This document shows, in pieces, positions 6,394 through 15,966 of a DNA stretch of 64,000 bases. The notes beneath the pieces are model-generated. The model was not told where the DNA came from, did no database searches, and was given only the letters and a program-made list of their open reading frames with translations. The stretch comes from an uncultured Bacteroidaceae bacterium (lineage in GTDB: Bacteria; Bacteroidota; Bacteroidia; Bacteroidales; Bacteroidaceae): positions 1 to 64,000 of the forward strand of contig CAJOCU010000002.1 in NCBI GenBank assembly GCA_905233765.1. Direction: 5' to 3'. Made by a program: the position numbers and the translations under genes. Each line of letters starts with the position of its first letter. Within the stretch, counting starts at the first letter, position 1.

Positions 6394-7787
6394 TAGTAGT
6401 CTCTCTGGATGTCAGCGATCTTTTCGTGCAGCTTCGCCATCTTCTCCTCTTCGAGCACGCGCTTGTACTCGATAGGCGTCACCTGGATGAAGTCCTCGAT
6501 GTAGCGGTGCCAGTCATCCAGCATGCGTCCTGCGAGGGCGCTGCCCGTGTGGAGATAGTGCTGGCGGATGAGTTCGAGCAGCTCCTTGCGCGAGACACCG
6601 TCCTCGACCAGCGAGAGCTCCACCATGTCCATATTGCAGAAATAGTCGAAGGTGTGGTCGGGGTCATAGACATACGCCAGGCCACCGCTCATGCCGGCCG
6701 CGAAGTTGCGACCCGTCTTACCGAGAACGACCACACGACCGCCCGTCATGTATTCGCAGCAGTGGTCGCCCGCGCCCTCGATGACGGCGATGGCACCCGA
6801 GTTGCGCACGCCGAAACGCTCGCCCACACGACCATTGACATACAGCTCGCCGTTGGTGGCTCCGTAGAGACCCGTGTTGCCGGCGATGATATTGTCCTCG
6901 GCGCGGAAGTCGGCGCTGACGCGGGCTGGAGGCAGAATGCTGATGCGACCGCCAGAGAGTCCCTTGCCGAAGTAGTCGTTGCACTCGCCTTCGAGCTTCA
7001 GGTTGAGGCCCTTCACAGCAAACGCACCGAACGACTGACCCGCCGAGCCCTTGAACTTGATGTTGATGGTGCCGTCGGGCAGACCGACCTCGCCATACTT
7101 CTTGGCGATGACGCCAGAGAGCATCGTGCCCACGGCGCGGTCGGTGTTCTTGATGGCGTAGTCGAGGTTCACTTCCTCCTGGTCGTCGATGGCCTTCTGA
7201 GCGGCCTTGATAATCTCCTCGTCCTTCACGCCGCTGACGGTGGTGAAAGAGCCGCGATCCCAGAAGAGGGGCTTGTCGGTGTCGGGGCGATAGAGGAGGC
7301 GTGAGAAGTCGATGGTTGCCCATTTTGACTCGACGGAAGAACCGACGGGAACGGTCTTTACTTCGATGAGATCAGTGCGGCCGATGATGTCCTTGAGCTT
7401 GCGGACACCGATTTCAGCAAGGTATTCGCGCACCTGCTCGGCGAGGAAGGTGAAGAAGTTCACGACATATTCGGAGCGTCCCATGAAGCGGGCACGCAGG
7501 CGTTCGTCTTGGGTAGCCACACCCACAGGGCAGGTATTGGTGTTACATTTGCGCATCATCACACAGCCGAGGACGATGAGCGGCAGAGTGCCAAAGGAAA
7601 ATTCGTCGGCACCCAGCATGGCCATGATAATCACGTCCTTGGCGGTCTTTAGCTGGCCGTCGGTTTGCAGGCGTACTTGGTTGCGGAGGCCGTTCATGAC
7701 GAGTGTCTGCTGTGTCTCTGCAAGGCCTATTTCAGGCGATATACCTGCGAAAGGCAGGTGATGCACCCGTGCCACCTTCGGCACCAC
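6393..7787 (-). CDS. gltB: Glutamate synthase large subunit, C-terminal part (separated by frameshift)
   Basis: Carries the rest of the FMN/synthase domain and the C-terminal beta-helix of GltB. It has AGISPEIGLAETQQTL, the 3Fe-4S cysteines in CVMMRKCNTNTCPVGVATQ, and the glycine-rich GXXGXXXG beta-helix (GGRISILPP, GNTGLYGATNGELYVNGRVGERFGVRNSGA). The apparent ATG at 7787 and its first 12 residues are out of frame with the native protein; genuine GltB sequence begins at FAGISPE near 7757. Read together with 7732-10935 this is one broken gene. No ribosome-binding signal suggests independent translation. gltD follows after a repeat-filled spacer. Confidence 0.85.
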   Translation of the reverse strand: MVPKVARVHHLPFAGISPEIGLAETQQTLVMNGLRNQVRLQTDGQLKTAKDVIIMAMLGADEFSFGTLPLIVLGCVMMRKCNTNTCPVGVATQDERLRARFMGRSEYVVNFFTFLAEQVREYLAEIGVRKLKDIIGRTDLIEVKTVPVGSSVESKWATIDFSRLLYRPDTDKPLFWDRGSFTTVSGVKDEEIIKAAQKAIDDQEEVNLDYAIKNTDRAVGTMLSGVIAKKYGEVGLPDGTINIKFKGSAGQSFGAFAVKGLNLKLEGECNDYFGKGLSGGRISILPPARVSADFRAEDNIIAGNTGLYGATNGELYVNGRVGERFGVRNSGAIAVIEGAGDHCCEYMTGGRVVVLGKTGRNFAAGMSGGLAYVYDPDHTFDYFCNMDMVELSLVEDGVSRKELLELIRQHYLHTGSALAGRMLDDWHRYIEDFIQVTPIEYKRVLEEEKMAKLHEKIADIQRDY

Positions 7788-10700
7788 TGATGACGATAAG
7801 GTCGGCCTTAGCCTTGGCTACACCTGCGGCAATGGTTCCCACACCGCTCTCGGCCACGAGTTTCACGCTGACGGCTGCAGTGGGGTTGATGTTCTTGAGG
7901 TCGAAGATGAGCTGTGCCAGGTCCTCGATGGAGTAGATGTCGTGATGGGGTGGGGGAGAGATGAGCGAGATGCCAGGGATAGCGTTGCGCGTCTTAGCGA
8001 TAATCTCATTCACCTTGAAGCCAGGCAACTGTCCGCCCTCACCAGGCTTAGCACCCTGTGCCACCTTGATTTGGATTTCCTCGGCATTCACTAGGTATTC
8101 GGCGGTCACACCGAAACGTCCGGAAGCTATCTGCTTGGTCTTGCTGGAGAGCGACACGCCATCCACGTCGGAGTGGTAGCGGGCATTGTCCTCGCCACCC
8201 TCACCCGTGTTGCTGCGGGTGCCCAACTTGTTCATGGCCAGCGCCAAAGCCTCATGCGCCTCGATGCTCAGGGCACCAAACGACATGGCCCCTGTCACGA
8301 AATGCCGAACGATGGATTCAATAGGTTCCACCTCGTCAAGGGGGATGGGAGCCGCTGCCTTCTTGAAGCCGAAGAAGTCGCGGAGGAAGATGGGGCTTTC
8401 TTTCTCGTCAACCTGCGTTGCCCACTCCTTGAACTTCTTATAGGAACCGAGGCGTGTGGCTATCTGGAGGTTGGCAATGGTTTCGGGGTTCCAGGCGTGC
8501 TTGATGCCGTCCTTGCGCCACGAGAACTGACCGTTGTTGGGCAGGAACTCGTTGATTTCTGCGGGCTTGAATGCTTCATCGTGCAGAAGGATGGCATCGC
8601 GGGCAATTTCTTTCAAACCGATACCTCCGATGGAGCTCACTTCCGTGCCAAAATAGCGGCGCAGCAAATCCTCGCTCAAACCGATGCTCTCGAAGATTTT
8701 TGCACCACGATAGCTGCGGATGGTGGAGATACCCATCTTGGACATGATCTTCTTCAAGCCCTTATCCACGGCTTTGATGTAGTTGGCTTCGGCGGTGGTG
8801 TACTCCTCTTGAATCTTGTGTTTCTTCACAAGGTCGTCGAGCACGGCGAAGGTCATATAGGGGCAAATCGCGCTGGCACCATAGCCTAACAGCAAGGCCG
8901 CGTGCATCACCTCGCGAATCTCACCGCTCTCCACGATGAGGGCGGTTTGCACACGCTTCTGAACTGAAATCAGATAATGGTGGACGGCACTTACAGCCAA
9001 TAAACTCGGAATGGCTGCACGCTTATCGTCAATGTCGCGGTCGGTGAGGATGATGTAGTTGACACCCTCATCCACGCTCGCCTCGGCTTCTTTGCACAAA
9101 TCCTCGATGGCTTGCCGAAGTCCGCTGGCTCCTTTCTCCATATTGAAAAGAATGGGGAGTTTTTTTGTCTTGAAGCCCTTGTAGCGGATATTACAGAGGA
9201 TATCTAACTGGGTGTTTGTCAGCACGGGTTGCGGCAGACGCACCATCTTGCAGTTCGAGGCATCGGGGGTGAGGATGTTGGTTCCCACGGCACCGATATA
9301 CTCCGTCAACGACATCACCAGTTCCTCGCGGATGGGGTCGATGGCAGGGTTCGTGACCTGTGCGAATTGTTGACGGAAGTAGTTGAAGAATATCTGTGGA
9401 CGATCGCTGATGACGGCCAGCGGCGTGTCGTTACCCATTGCGGCAACAGGTTCCTGACCTGCTGTGGCCATCGGCACAACGGTCTTGTCGATGTCTTCCT
9501 GTCCGAAACCGAAAGCGATGAGTTTGCGTTCCAGATTGGGCACGCTGTTCTCCACGTGGCGACCGCTCCTCAGTTTCTCCAGCTGGATGCGGTTTGTCTG
9601 TAGCCACTCGCGATAGGGATGTGCCTTGGCCAGCTTTTCCTTGATTTCGCCGTCGTAGTAGATCTTGCCCTCTTGGGTGTCAATGAGCAGTATCTTACCG
9701 GGTTGCAGACGGCCCTTGCTCACCACATCGTTCGGGTCAAAGTCCATCACGCCGACCTCCGATGCCACCACCATCATGCCGCTCTTGGTAATCGTGTAGC
9801 GGCTGGGACGCAAGCCGTTTCTATCCAGCATACCACCCGCATAGCGGCCATCCGAGAACAGCAGGGCAGCAGGGCCGTCCCACGGCTCCATGAGGATGGA
9901 ATGGTATTCGTAAAACGCCTTCAAATCCTCGCTGATGGGGTTCTTGTCGTTGAAGCTCTCCGGCACCAGGATGGCCATTGCCTGTGGCAGCGAGAGGCCG
10001 CTCATGATGAGGAACTCAAACACGTTATCGAGTGAGGCCGAATCGCTCATGCCTTCCTGCACGATGGGTCGGATGTCCTTGATGTCGCCCAGTGCTTCGC
10101 TACTCAACACGCTCTCACGTGCTTTCATCCAACCACGGTTGCCACGAATGGTGTTGATTTCACCGTTGTGTGCCAGCAGGCGGAAGGGCTGTGCCAGCTT
10201 CCACTTCGGGAACGTGTTCGTGGAGAAGCGTGAGTGCACCAGTGCCAAGCCGCTCGTGAAGTAAGGGCTGCTCAGATCAGGGAAATAGCGACGCAGCTGT
10301 CCGCTGGTCAGCATACCCTTGTAGATGATGTATTTGCTTGACAATGAGCAGATGTAGAAATCTTCAACATCAATGCGGTTCTCAATCCGTTTCCTGATTT
10401 TATATAGGATGCGGTCGATGTTCTCTGTGACCTCTGTTTTCTCAGTGCTCTCTGTTATGAATATCTGTTTGATGTCCGGTTCCACCTCTCTTGCACCAGC
10501 ACCCAGCACCTCCGGACAGGTGGGCACCGTGCGCATGTGCATCAGCTGCAAGCCCTCGCGCTCAATCTCTTCAATCATCACGTTCAGGATGCTCTGCTGT
10601 GCCTTTGCGTCTTTCGGAAGGAAGACAATTCCTGTGCCGTATTTACCTTTCTCTGGTACGGGAATGCCTTGCAGAAGAATAAACTCATGCGGAATCTGCA

Positions 10701-10935
10701 TCAGAATACCGGCACCGTCGCCCGTCTTGTCACGCGTCTCAGCACCACGGTGCTCCATGTTTTCCAGCACCTTCAACGCATTATCCACCAGCTCATGGCT
10801 CTTGCCGCCGTGAATGTTCACCACCATGCCCACGCCGCAGGCATCGTGCTCATAGGAGGGATTATAGAGCCCCTTAGCGGCCATCCCTTGTAGGGAGGGA
10901 GTAGAATGTGTTTGACTGATTGTAATCTGTTTCAT
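7732..10935 (-). CDS. gltB: Glutamate synthase large subunit, N-terminal part (frameshifted gltB)
   Basis: 1067 residues. It holds the N-terminal glutamine amidotransferase (class II) domain with the nucleophile Cys33 in YEHDACGVG, the central domain, and the first part of the FMN domain up to GAEGGTGASPA. The frame then breaks and ends in FRRYIA. Compared with family members, about 11 nt are missing between GASPA and FAGISPE (around 7752-7757), so the native SSIR-type residues are lost. The N-terminal 17 residues (containing STPSLQG) come from a G/C-rich hairpin repeat; the old start is probably MAAKGLYNPSYEH (10884). The break removes 3Fe-4S and FMN-site residues from this piece, so GOGAT should be inactive unless the frameshift is bypassed or is a sequence error. 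Confidence 0.88.
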   Translation of the reverse strand: MKQITISQTHSTPSLQGMAAKGLYNPSYEHDACGVGMVVNIHGGKSHELVDNALKVLENMEHRGAETRDKTGDGAGILMQIPHEFILLQGIPVPEKGKYGTGIVFLPKDAKAQQSILNVMIEEIEREGLQLMHMRTVPTCPEVLGAGAREVEPDIKQIFITESTEKTEVTENIDRILYKIRKRIENRIDVEDFYICSLSSKYIIYKGMLTSGQLRRYFPDLSSPYFTSGLALVHSRFSTNTFPKWKLAQPFRLLAHNGEINTIRGNRGWMKARESVLSSEALGDIKDIRPIVQEGMSDSASLDNVFEFLIMSGLSLPQAMAILVPESFNDKNPISEDLKAFYEYHSILMEPWDGPAALLFSDGRYAGGMLDRNGLRPSRYTITKSGMMVVASEVGVMDFDPNDVVSKGRLQPGKILLIDTQEGKIYYDGEIKEKLAKAHPYREWLQTNRIQLEKLRSGRHVENSVPNLERKLIAFGFGQEDIDKTVVPMATAGQEPVAAMGNDTPLAVISDRPQIFFNYFRQQFAQVTNPAIDPIREELVMSLTEYIGAVGTNILTPDASNCKMVRLPQPVLTNTQLDILCNIRYKGFKTKKLPILFNMEKGASGLRQAIEDLCKEAEASVDEGVNYIILTDRDIDDKRAAIPSLLAVSAVHHYLISVQKRVQTALIVESGEIREVMHAALLLGYGASAICPYMTFAVLDDLVKKHKIQEEYTTAEANYIKAVDKGLKKIMSKMGISTIRSYRGAKIFESIGLSEDLLRRYFGTEVSSIGGIGLKEIARDAILLHDEAFKPAEINEFLPNNGQFSWRKDGIKHAWNPETIANLQIATRLGSYKKFKEWATQVDEKESPIFLRDFFGFKKAAAPIPLDEVEPIESIVRHFVTGAMSFGALSIEAHEALALAMNKLGTRSNTGEGGEDNARYHSDVDGVSLSSKTKQIASGRFGVTAEYLVNAEEIQIKVAQGAKPGEGGQLPGFKVNEIIAKTRNAIPGISLISPPPHHDIYSIEDLAQLIFDLKNINPTAAVSVKLVAESGVGTIAAGVAKAKADLIVISGAEGGTGASPAFRRYIA
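10881..10903. repeat. G/C-rich hairpin repeat, copy 3 (gltB N-terminus)
   Basis: Contains CCATCCCTTGTAGGGAGGGA, a short form of the same repeat as copy 1. Translated within gltB as STPSLQGMA, so the repeat provides most of a new N-terminal extension. Confidence 0.65.
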
Positions 10936-10944
10936 ATTGTTCTT

Positions 10945-12201
10945 TTATAATTTTCTTGCGATGCGACGCAGTGCCCTTTCTGTATTCTCGTGTGTACCGA
11001 AGGCTGTCAGACGCACATAGCCTTCGCCACTGGGACCGAAGCCTGCGCCTGGGGTGCAGACGACATGAGCAGAGCGGAGCATCCAGTCGAAGAACGCCCA
11101 GCTACTCCCCTCGTCCGCAAAGTCCCCCTCGCCCACGGGAGAGGGGTTAGGGGTGAGGCCGGGGCTGGGGGTGAGGCTTGGTGTGTGCACCCACAGGTAG
11201 GGCGCATCCTCGCCGCCATAAACGATGAAGCCCATATCAGTTAACTCCTCACGCATCACACGGGCATTATCCATATAGTAGTCGATGACCTGGCGGATTT
11301 GCGCGCTTCCTTCAGGCGTGTAAATGGCCTCTGCGGCGCGTTGGCTGAGGTAGCTCGTGCCGTTGAATTTCGTACACTGACGGCGGTTCCATAATGAGTT
11401 TAGAACCACTTCATTACCATGTTTTGATTTAAGTATTACTTCTTCTGGAACAACGGTATAGCCACAACGCACACCAGTGAAGCCCGCGGTCTTGGAATAG
11501 CTGTGGAATTCCACTGCACACTGCTTGGCACCCGGGATCTCATAGATGCTATGAGGGATGTCGTCGTGTTGGATGAACGCCTCGTAGGCAGCATCGTAGA
11601 AGATGAGTGCATCGACGGCAAGCGCGTAGTCCACCCACTTCTTCAACTGGTCCTTCGTGAGCACCGTGCCCGTCGGGTTGTTGGGATAGCAGAGATAGAT
11701 GACATCGACACGCTTCTTGGGCAGCGCTGGCGCGAATTGGTTCTCTGCCGTACAGGGCAGCTTCACGATGTGACGACCTGCCATGAGGTTTGAATCGACA
11801 TAGACGGGATAAACGGGGTCCGTGACAGCCACGACGCAGTCGGCGGAAAGCAGCTCCTGGAAGTTGCCCGTATCGCTCTTGGCACCGTCACTCACGAAGA
11901 TCTCGTCCGTCTCGATGTCGATGCCACGTGCATGAAAATCATGCTCCACAATGGCATCACGCAGGAAGTCGTAGCCCTGTTCGGGACCATAACCGCGGAA
12001 ACCTGCCGCCATGCTCATCTCGTCAGCGGCCTTGTGCAGCGCCTCCACGACGGCAGGCACCAACGGCTGCGTAACATCGCCGATACCCAGCGAGATAACA
12101 TCTGCCATCGGGCTCTCTGCCTTAAACGCCTTCACCCTCTTGGCGATATCCGCAAACAAATAGTTGTTGGACAGATTCAAATAATTCTCGTTTATCTTCA
12201 T
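10945..12201 (-). CDS. dapL: LL-diaminopimelate aminotransferase
   Basis: 418 residues from the ATG at 12201; a GTG at 12216 would add five residues (MKNIK), but [23 protein letters not shown] is the usual family start. This PLP enzyme converts tetrahydrodipicolinate directly to LL-diaminopimelate using glutamate as amino donor, for lysine and peptidoglycan. Visible: [15 protein letters not shown], the PLP-lysine region [17 protein letters not shown], and the C-terminal [16 protein letters not shown]. About 25 residues near 365-390 ([19 protein letters not shown]) are an in-frame hairpin-repeat insert. The gene lies between dapF (33 nt upstream) and gltB (9 nt downstream). Supplying glutamate next to a glutamate-using transaminase fits the operon. 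Confidence 0.93.
   Translation of the reverse strand: MKINENYLNLSNNYLFADIAKRVKAFKAESPMADVISLGIGDVTQPLVPAVVEALHKAADEMSMAAGFRGYGPEQGYDFLRDAIVEHDFHARGIDIETDEIFVSDGAKSDTGNFQELLSADCVVAVTDPVYPVYVDSNLMAGRHIVKLPCTAENQFAPALPKKRVDVIYLCYPNNPTGTVLTKDQLKKWVDYALAVDALIFYDAAYEAFIQHDDIPHSIYEIPGAKQCAVEFHSYSKTAGFTGVRCGYTVVPEEVILKSKHGNEVVLNSLWNRRQCTKFNGTSYLSQRAAEAIYTPEGSAQIRQVIDYYMDNARVMREELTDMGFIVYGGEDAPYLWVHTPSLTPSPGLTPNPSPVGEGDFADEGSSWAFFDWMLRSAHVVCTPGAGFGPSGEGYVRLTAFGTHENTERALRRIARKL
11117..11178. repeat. G/C-rich hairpin repeat, copy 4 (inside dapL)
   Basis: CCCCCTCGCCCACGGGAGAGGGG followed by TTAGGGGTGAGGC and a second GGGGGTGAGGC unit. Encodes [19 protein letters not shown] in frame within a conserved enzyme. 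Confidence 0.85.
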
Positions 12202-12205
12202 CTTT

Positions 12206-12240
12206 ATATTTTTCACTTTTTACTCATTCACTTTTCACTC
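12206..12240. repeat. AT-rich repeat between dapF and dapL
   Basis: Units of TTTTCACT/TTTTTACTCATTCACT type, about 8 bp each, fill the dapF-dapL spacer. Same style as the repeat after metY (29156-29218). Confidence 0.6.
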
Positions 12241-13044
12241 TGCCATCTCCCCTTCAAACACAAACTCGGCGGGGCCTGTCATATAGACGTGGTTGTCAGC
12301 CTCTCGCCATTCCACCTCCAGTGTGCCGCCATCCATAATGATGCGCGCATTGCGTCCTGCACGTCCAGTCTTGCAGGCAGCGACAGCTGTGGCACAAGCT
12401 CCTGTACCACAAGCCATCGTGATACCACTGCCGCGTTCCCAAACGCGCACCCGAATGCCGTCAGGACGCATTTCGGCAAATTCGATGTTGCAACGTTCAG
12501 GAAACGCGGGATGATATTCCAATTCTTCTCCTAAAGTCTCCACCTCATCCACATTATTCGTGAAGATGACGTAGTGGGGGTTGCCCATACAAACATAGCA
12601 TCCAGAAGCTGGCAGATTGCCAGTTTCCGGATGATATTGTTTTTCATTCTCAAACGCCGGCTCGCCCATATCCACCGTGACGGATTCCACGTTACCATTT
12701 CTCACATGGAGCTCCAGCACCTTAATGCCAGAGAGCGTCAAAAGGCGGATTTGTGTTTGTGTGGTCAAGCCTTTCTCATACACATACTTCCCGATACAAC
12801 GGCTCGCATTGCCGCACATCATCGCCTCCGAGCCATCCGCATTGAAGATACGCATGGAGAAATCAGCCTCCGGGATAGGACTTGGTCCGATGAGCACGAG
12901 ACCATCGCTTCCTATGCCCTTATGTCGGTCGCTCCACGCTATCGCAGCCGCCGACGGGTCGGCAATAGGGTAGGTAGAGGTGTCAACGTAGATGTAGTCG
13001 TTGCCAGCTCCGTGCATCTTAGTGAAGTGTATCTTTTGTGTCAT
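12235..13044 (-). CDS. dapF: Diaminopimelate epimerase
   Basis: 269 residues from ATG 13044 ([22 protein letters not shown], the family start). An upstream in-frame ATG at 13125 would include the promoter element and is rejected. Cofactor-independent racemase interconverting LL- and meso-diaminopimelate. The two catalytic cysteines are seen in [10 protein letters not shown] and [10 protein letters not shown]. Length is normal (about 270). First gene of the dapF-dapL-gltB-gltD operon. Confidence 0.95.
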   Translation of the reverse strand: MTQKIHFTKMHGAGNDYIYVDTSTYPIADPSAAAIAWSDRHKGIGSDGLVLIGPSPIPEADFSMRIFNADGSEAMMCGNASRCIGKYVYEKGLTTQTQIRLLTLSGIKVLELHVRNGNVESVTVDMGEPAFENEKQYHPETGNLPASGCYVCMGNPHYVIFTNNVDEVETLGEELEYHPAFPERCNIEFAEMRPDGIRVRVWERGSGITMACGTGACATAVAACKTGRAGRNARIIMDGGTLEVEWREADNHVYMTGPAEFVFEGEMAE

Positions 13045-13094
13045 CTTGACGTTGTTCAAGTGTGTTATGCTAACGTTTGCGATTGGATTTGCTG

Positions 13095-13127
13095 CAAAGT
13101 AACAACAAAATGTTATTATACACAATA
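13095..13127 (-). promoter_or_regulatory. Promoter of the dapF-dapL-gltBD operon
   Basis: Minus strand TTACTTTG at 13102-13095 (one mismatch to TAnnTTTG) with TATTG ending 20 nt upstream. The dapF ATG is at 13044, giving a leader of about 45 nt. Confidence 0.5.
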
Positions 13128-13209
13128 TTTTTATCGCTTTTTGAAATGTTGAATATCGTTTTTCTTGACATAAAGCAAGAATTACGCTCCCGAATCATTG
13201 CATAATGAC

Positions 13210-13240
13210 AAAAAAGCTGTGTCGTTTGTTTCGACACAGC
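13210..13240 (-). terminator. Rho-independent terminator after the glnK-amtB-barrel operon
   Basis: Perfect 9-bp stem GCTGTGTCG (13216-13224) / CGACACAGC (13232-13240), 7-nt loop, then six T on the minus strand (13215-13210). It lies 24 nt beyond the stop at 13264. Confidence 0.9.
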
Positions 13241-13263
13241 CCTTTCTGATGATGTAGTGTACT

Positions 13264-14019
13264 TTAGAGATGGAATGAGGCGCCACAGATGAGAAACAGT
13301 CTCTCGTCGCGTGGGTTGGCGGTGAGTCCCGCGAAGACTGGGAGATGGTGCTTTTTCTTGATGACGAAGTCCTTGGTGGCGCAAAGGCTGACGTTGGTGA
13401 CGCTGAACCCGTTCGTGTTGTAGGTGGTGGTGGCGTAGGGGACAATGCCCACTGCTGCCGACCAGTCAAGACCTCCGAGGCGGAAGGGTGCACTCACTTC
13501 GAAGTAGCTGCTATAGGCGCGCTTACCATCTTTATTTTTACCGTCGTCACCGGCGAAGTTGGTGTACCACTGGATGCTGAGGAATCCGAAGTCGTAGCCT
13601 ACGTTGGCTTCCCAGATGTGGGAGGTCTCTCCGGACTTGTACTGGAAGTAGCTGCCCTTGGAGAACCAGTAGTCGGTGATGCCGACGTTAAAGCCTTTGA
13701 TGCTGTAGGCCAGCGTGAGATCCAGCTCCTTGTCGTCGGTGAAGTCGCTGATGCCAACGCTACCCCAAGCCGTCAGACTCAGTCCTTTCCATTCGATTCC
13801 GAGGGTGGGTTGTAAGCTCACGTCGCCCAAGTCCTGACCACGCCAGATATATTGGTTCACGAGGTCTATGCCAAGGTTAAGACCCACCCCCGCCCCCTCC
13901 CGTAAAGGGAGGGGAGTCTCGCTACGCTCGTCAGCTGGCGCTTGAAGGTTATCTTGTGCAAACAAATTCAGTGTTGTTACTGATAATAAGGATAATAGGA
14001 TAAAATATTTCGTTTTCAT
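13264..14019 (-). CDS. Predicted outer-membrane beta-barrel protein, ammonium operon
   Basis: 251 residues with a signal peptide (MKTKYFILLSLLSVTTLNLFAQ). The mature part shows alternating aromatic/hydrophobic beta strands (LGIDLVNQYIWRGQDL, LSLTAWGSVGISDF, YDFGFLSIQWYTNFAGDD) and ends in Phe-His-Leu, typical of small Bacteroidota porin-like barrels of the TorF/MipA kind. Location 20 nt after amtB and before a terminator suggests a role in outer-membrane passage of ammonium or another nitrogen source; this is inference. Residues 26-44 (APADERSETPLPLREGAGVG) are a G/C-rich hairpin-repeat insert just after the signal cleavage site. Confidence 0.7.
   Translation of the reverse strand: MKTKYFILLSLLSVTTLNLFAQDNLQAPADERSETPLPLREGAGVGLNLGIDLVNQYIWRGQDLGDVSLQPTLGIEWKGLSLTAWGSVGISDFTDDKELDLTLAYSIKGFNVGITDYWFSKGSYFQYKSGETSHIWEANVGYDFGFLSIQWYTNFAGDDGKNKDGKRAYSSYFEVSAPFRLGGLDWSAAVGIVPYATTTYNTNGFSVTNVSLCATKDFVIKKKHHLPVFAGLTANPRDERLFLICGASFHL
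13880..13919. repeat. G/C-rich hairpin repeat, copy 5 (barrel gene)
   Basis: The most complete copy: AGACCCACCCCCGCC then CCCTCCC-GTAAA-GGGAGGG and AGTCT, with a perfect 7-8 bp stem. Encodes ETPLPLREGAGVGL right behind the signal peptide. Confidence 0.85.
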
Positions 14020-14039
14020 GTTGATAACTTATTTATTTA

Positions 14040-15293
14040 TTAATTATAGCACAATTCTCCGTGCTCATACACATCCAGACCTTCGTCTTCGATGCGAGCG
14101 GGCACGCGGAGACCGTGCAGTTTCTTGATGGCATAGAAGAGTACGATACCGCAGGCGGCTGCCCAAAGGTCGATGATGAGGATTCCGAAGCACTCTGCGC
14201 CGAAGAAGCCCCAACCGTGACCGTAGAAAGCACCGTTCGAGGTGGAGAGTAAACCCGTCATGAGCGTGCCGAGGATGCCACATACACCGTGAACAGAGCT
14301 GGCGCCCACAGGATCGTCGATGTGCAGCACGTGGTCAATGAACTCAATGGAGAAGACCAGCACCGTGCCACAGACGAGGCCGATGATGACGGCGCCCACG
14401 GGTGACACGAGGTCGCAACCGGCCGTGATGCCTACGAGACCTGCCAACACGCCGTTTAACGTCAGTGAGAACGAGGGCTTCTTGTACTTCAGCCAGGTGA
14501 GGAACATCGTGGCGACACCACCTGCTGCGGCAGCGAGGTTCGTGGTCAGGAACACGTGCGAGATGGCGATGCGGTTCACCTCACCGGAGGCTGCAAGCTG
14601 TGAGCCGGGGTTGAAGCCGAACCAACCCATCCACAGGATGAAGACACCCAGGGCTGCCAGCGTCAGCGAGTGGCCGGGGATAGCGCGACTCTTGCCATCC
14701 TTGCCGTATTTACCGCGACGGGCACCCAGTGCCATAGCGCCGATCAATGCCAGCACGCCACCCACGCTGTGCACGATGGCAGAGCCTGCGAAGTCATGGA
14801 ACACATCACCGAAGGTGGTCATCATGAAGCTGTCGGCGGCATCGTTGCAGAGCCAGCCGCCGCCCCATGTCCAGTGGCCCTCGATGGGGTAGATGAACAG
14901 CGAGATCATGGCGCTGTAGATGACGTACATAGAGAACTTCGTGCGCTCAGCCATCGCACCGCTGACGATGGTGGCAGAGGTGGCGCAGAAGACCGTCTCG
15001 AAGATCAGGAATCCCTCCACGGGCAGCTCACCTTTATAGAAGGAGAGGTCGCCCCAGTTGGGCATACCGATGAAGCCTGCACCGTCGCTGCCGAACATGA
15101 AGCCGAAGCCCACGAACCAGAACAGCAGGGAGCCGAACATGAAATCTACGAAGTTCTTGAACAGGATGTTAGCCGTGTTCTTGCCGCGTGTGAAACCTGC
15201 TTCACACAGCGCAAAGCCGGGCTGCATAAAGAAAACCAACATGGCTGCTAACAGCATCCATACAGTATCTAATGATAAAGCTATATCGTTCAT
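14040..15293 (-). CDS. amtB: Ammonium transporter
   Basis: 417 residues, eleven predicted membrane helices, normal length. It starts MNDIALSLDTVWMLLAAMLVFFMQPGFALCEAGFTRGKN, the family signature. The two pore histidines are present (DFAGSAIVHSVGG and SSVHGVCGILG), as is the Phe gate region. Trimeric inner-membrane channel for NH4+/NH3. Preceded by glnK on the same strand; GlnK normally blocks AmtB when nitrogen is plentiful. Operon order glnK-amtB-barrel. Confidence 0.95.
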   Translation of the reverse strand: MNDIALSLDTVWMLLAAMLVFFMQPGFALCEAGFTRGKNTANILFKNFVDFMFGSLLFWFVGFGFMFGSDGAGFIGMPNWGDLSFYKGELPVEGFLIFETVFCATSATIVSGAMAERTKFSMYVIYSAMISLFIYPIEGHWTWGGGWLCNDAADSFMMTTFGDVFHDFAGSAIVHSVGGVLALIGAMALGARRGKYGKDGKSRAIPGHSLTLAALGVFILWMGWFGFNPGSQLAASGEVNRIAISHVFLTTNLAAAAGGVATMFLTWLKYKKPSFSLTLNGVLAGLVGITAGCDLVSPVGAVIIGLVCGTVLVFSIEFIDHVLHIDDPVGASSVHGVCGILGTLMTGLLSTSNGAFYGHGWGFFGAECFGILIIDLWAAACGIVLFYAIKKLHGLRVPARIEDEGLDVYEHGELCYN

Positions 15294-15298
15294 ATAAT

Positions 15299-15435
15299 TT
15301 ACAATTTATATATATACAATTTACAATGGATTTACGATTTGGTTATTTGGCAATTTACTACATGAACGATAATAAAGAATTCAATTGATAAAGTCGAAAA
15401 TAAATCGTAAATAGTAAATCGTCAAATCGTAAATT
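15299..15435. repeat. AT-rich repeat tract between glnK and amtB
   Basis: About 137 nt with repeated ATTTACAATTT, ATTTACGATTT and AAATCGTAAAT units in both orientations. It has no ORF. The same ATTTAC unit appears at 52502-52535. The inverted arrangement could form hairpins in the glnK-amtB message. Confidence 0.7.
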
Positions 15436-15439
15436 TTCT

Positions 15440-15787
15440 TTATTTCTTATCCCTTAAAACCGTGTCTCCGTGTTCGCCTGTGCGGATGCTCCATGTGTCT
15501 ATCATGTCGCTGACGAAGATGCGGCCGTCGCCGACCTCTCCCGTGTGGGCTGTGTCGATAATCACCTTCACGGTGGAATCGACAAACTGGTCGCGGCAGA
15601 CGATGGTGAGTGCTACGCGCTCGATGACATCCGTTGAGTACTGCACGCCACGATAGATGCGTTCCTGTCGGCTCTGGCCGATTCCGTGCACGTCGTGATA
15701 CTCAAACCAGTCGATGTCCGAGTTGAGCAATGCTTCCTTGACATCTTCGAATTTCGTCTTCCGAATAATCGCTTCAATCTTTTTCAT
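15440..15787 (-). CDS. glnK: P-II family nitrogen regulator
   Basis: 115 residues. MKKIEAIIRKTKFEDVKEAL is the P-II start. The T-loop IGQSRQERIYRGVQY keeps the Tyr equivalent to Tyr51 (IYRG). AHTGEVGDGRIFVSDMIDTWSIRTGE is the ATP/2-oxoglutarate-binding B- and C-loop region. The T-loop is less typical than in enteric GlnB (no KGHTE), so uridylylation is uncertain. The trimer senses 2-oxoglutarate and energy and gates AmtB encoded next to it. A repeat-filled 146-nt spacer separates the two genes. Confidence 0.92.
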   Translation of the reverse strand: MKKIEAIIRKTKFEDVKEALLNSDIDWFEYHDVHGIGQSRQERIYRGVQYSTDVIERVALTIVCRDQFVDSTVKVIIDTAHTGEVGDGRIFVSDMIDTWSIRTGEHGDTVLRDKK

Positions 15788-15847
15788 ACCTTAAACATTT
15801 AATTACTGAGCGTCCTTTTTTACTTACACATTGCAATGTTTTTGCTG

Positions 15848-15877
15848 CAAAGGTACAGCAAAATGTCATTAGACAAA
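15848..15877 (-). promoter_or_regulatory. Promoter of glnK-amtB
   Basis: Minus strand TACCTTTG at 15855-15848, TTTG at 15877-15874, spacer 18 nt. The glnK ATG lies at 15787. The region is divergent with the purF promoter, so one regulator could act on both. Confidence 0.65.
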
Positions 15878-15966
15878 CAAAAATCCGCGCAAAAAGATAG
15901 AGATATATTCATATATTTGATTTATGTCAACGAAATATTTATTTTATGCGTTAAAAAGCAATGAAA

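Noticed and set aside
7732-7787. Programmed frameshift in gltB
   Set aside because: No slippery heptamer is present and several conserved residues are missing at the join, so a deletion explains it better.
8173-8889. Large plus-strand ORFs opposite gltB, gltD, carB and glmS
   Set aside because: They mirror the codon structure of the real genes and have no recognisable protein features.
13045-13125. Longer DapF N-terminus
   Set aside because: It contains the promoter element; family members start at [17 protein letters not shown].
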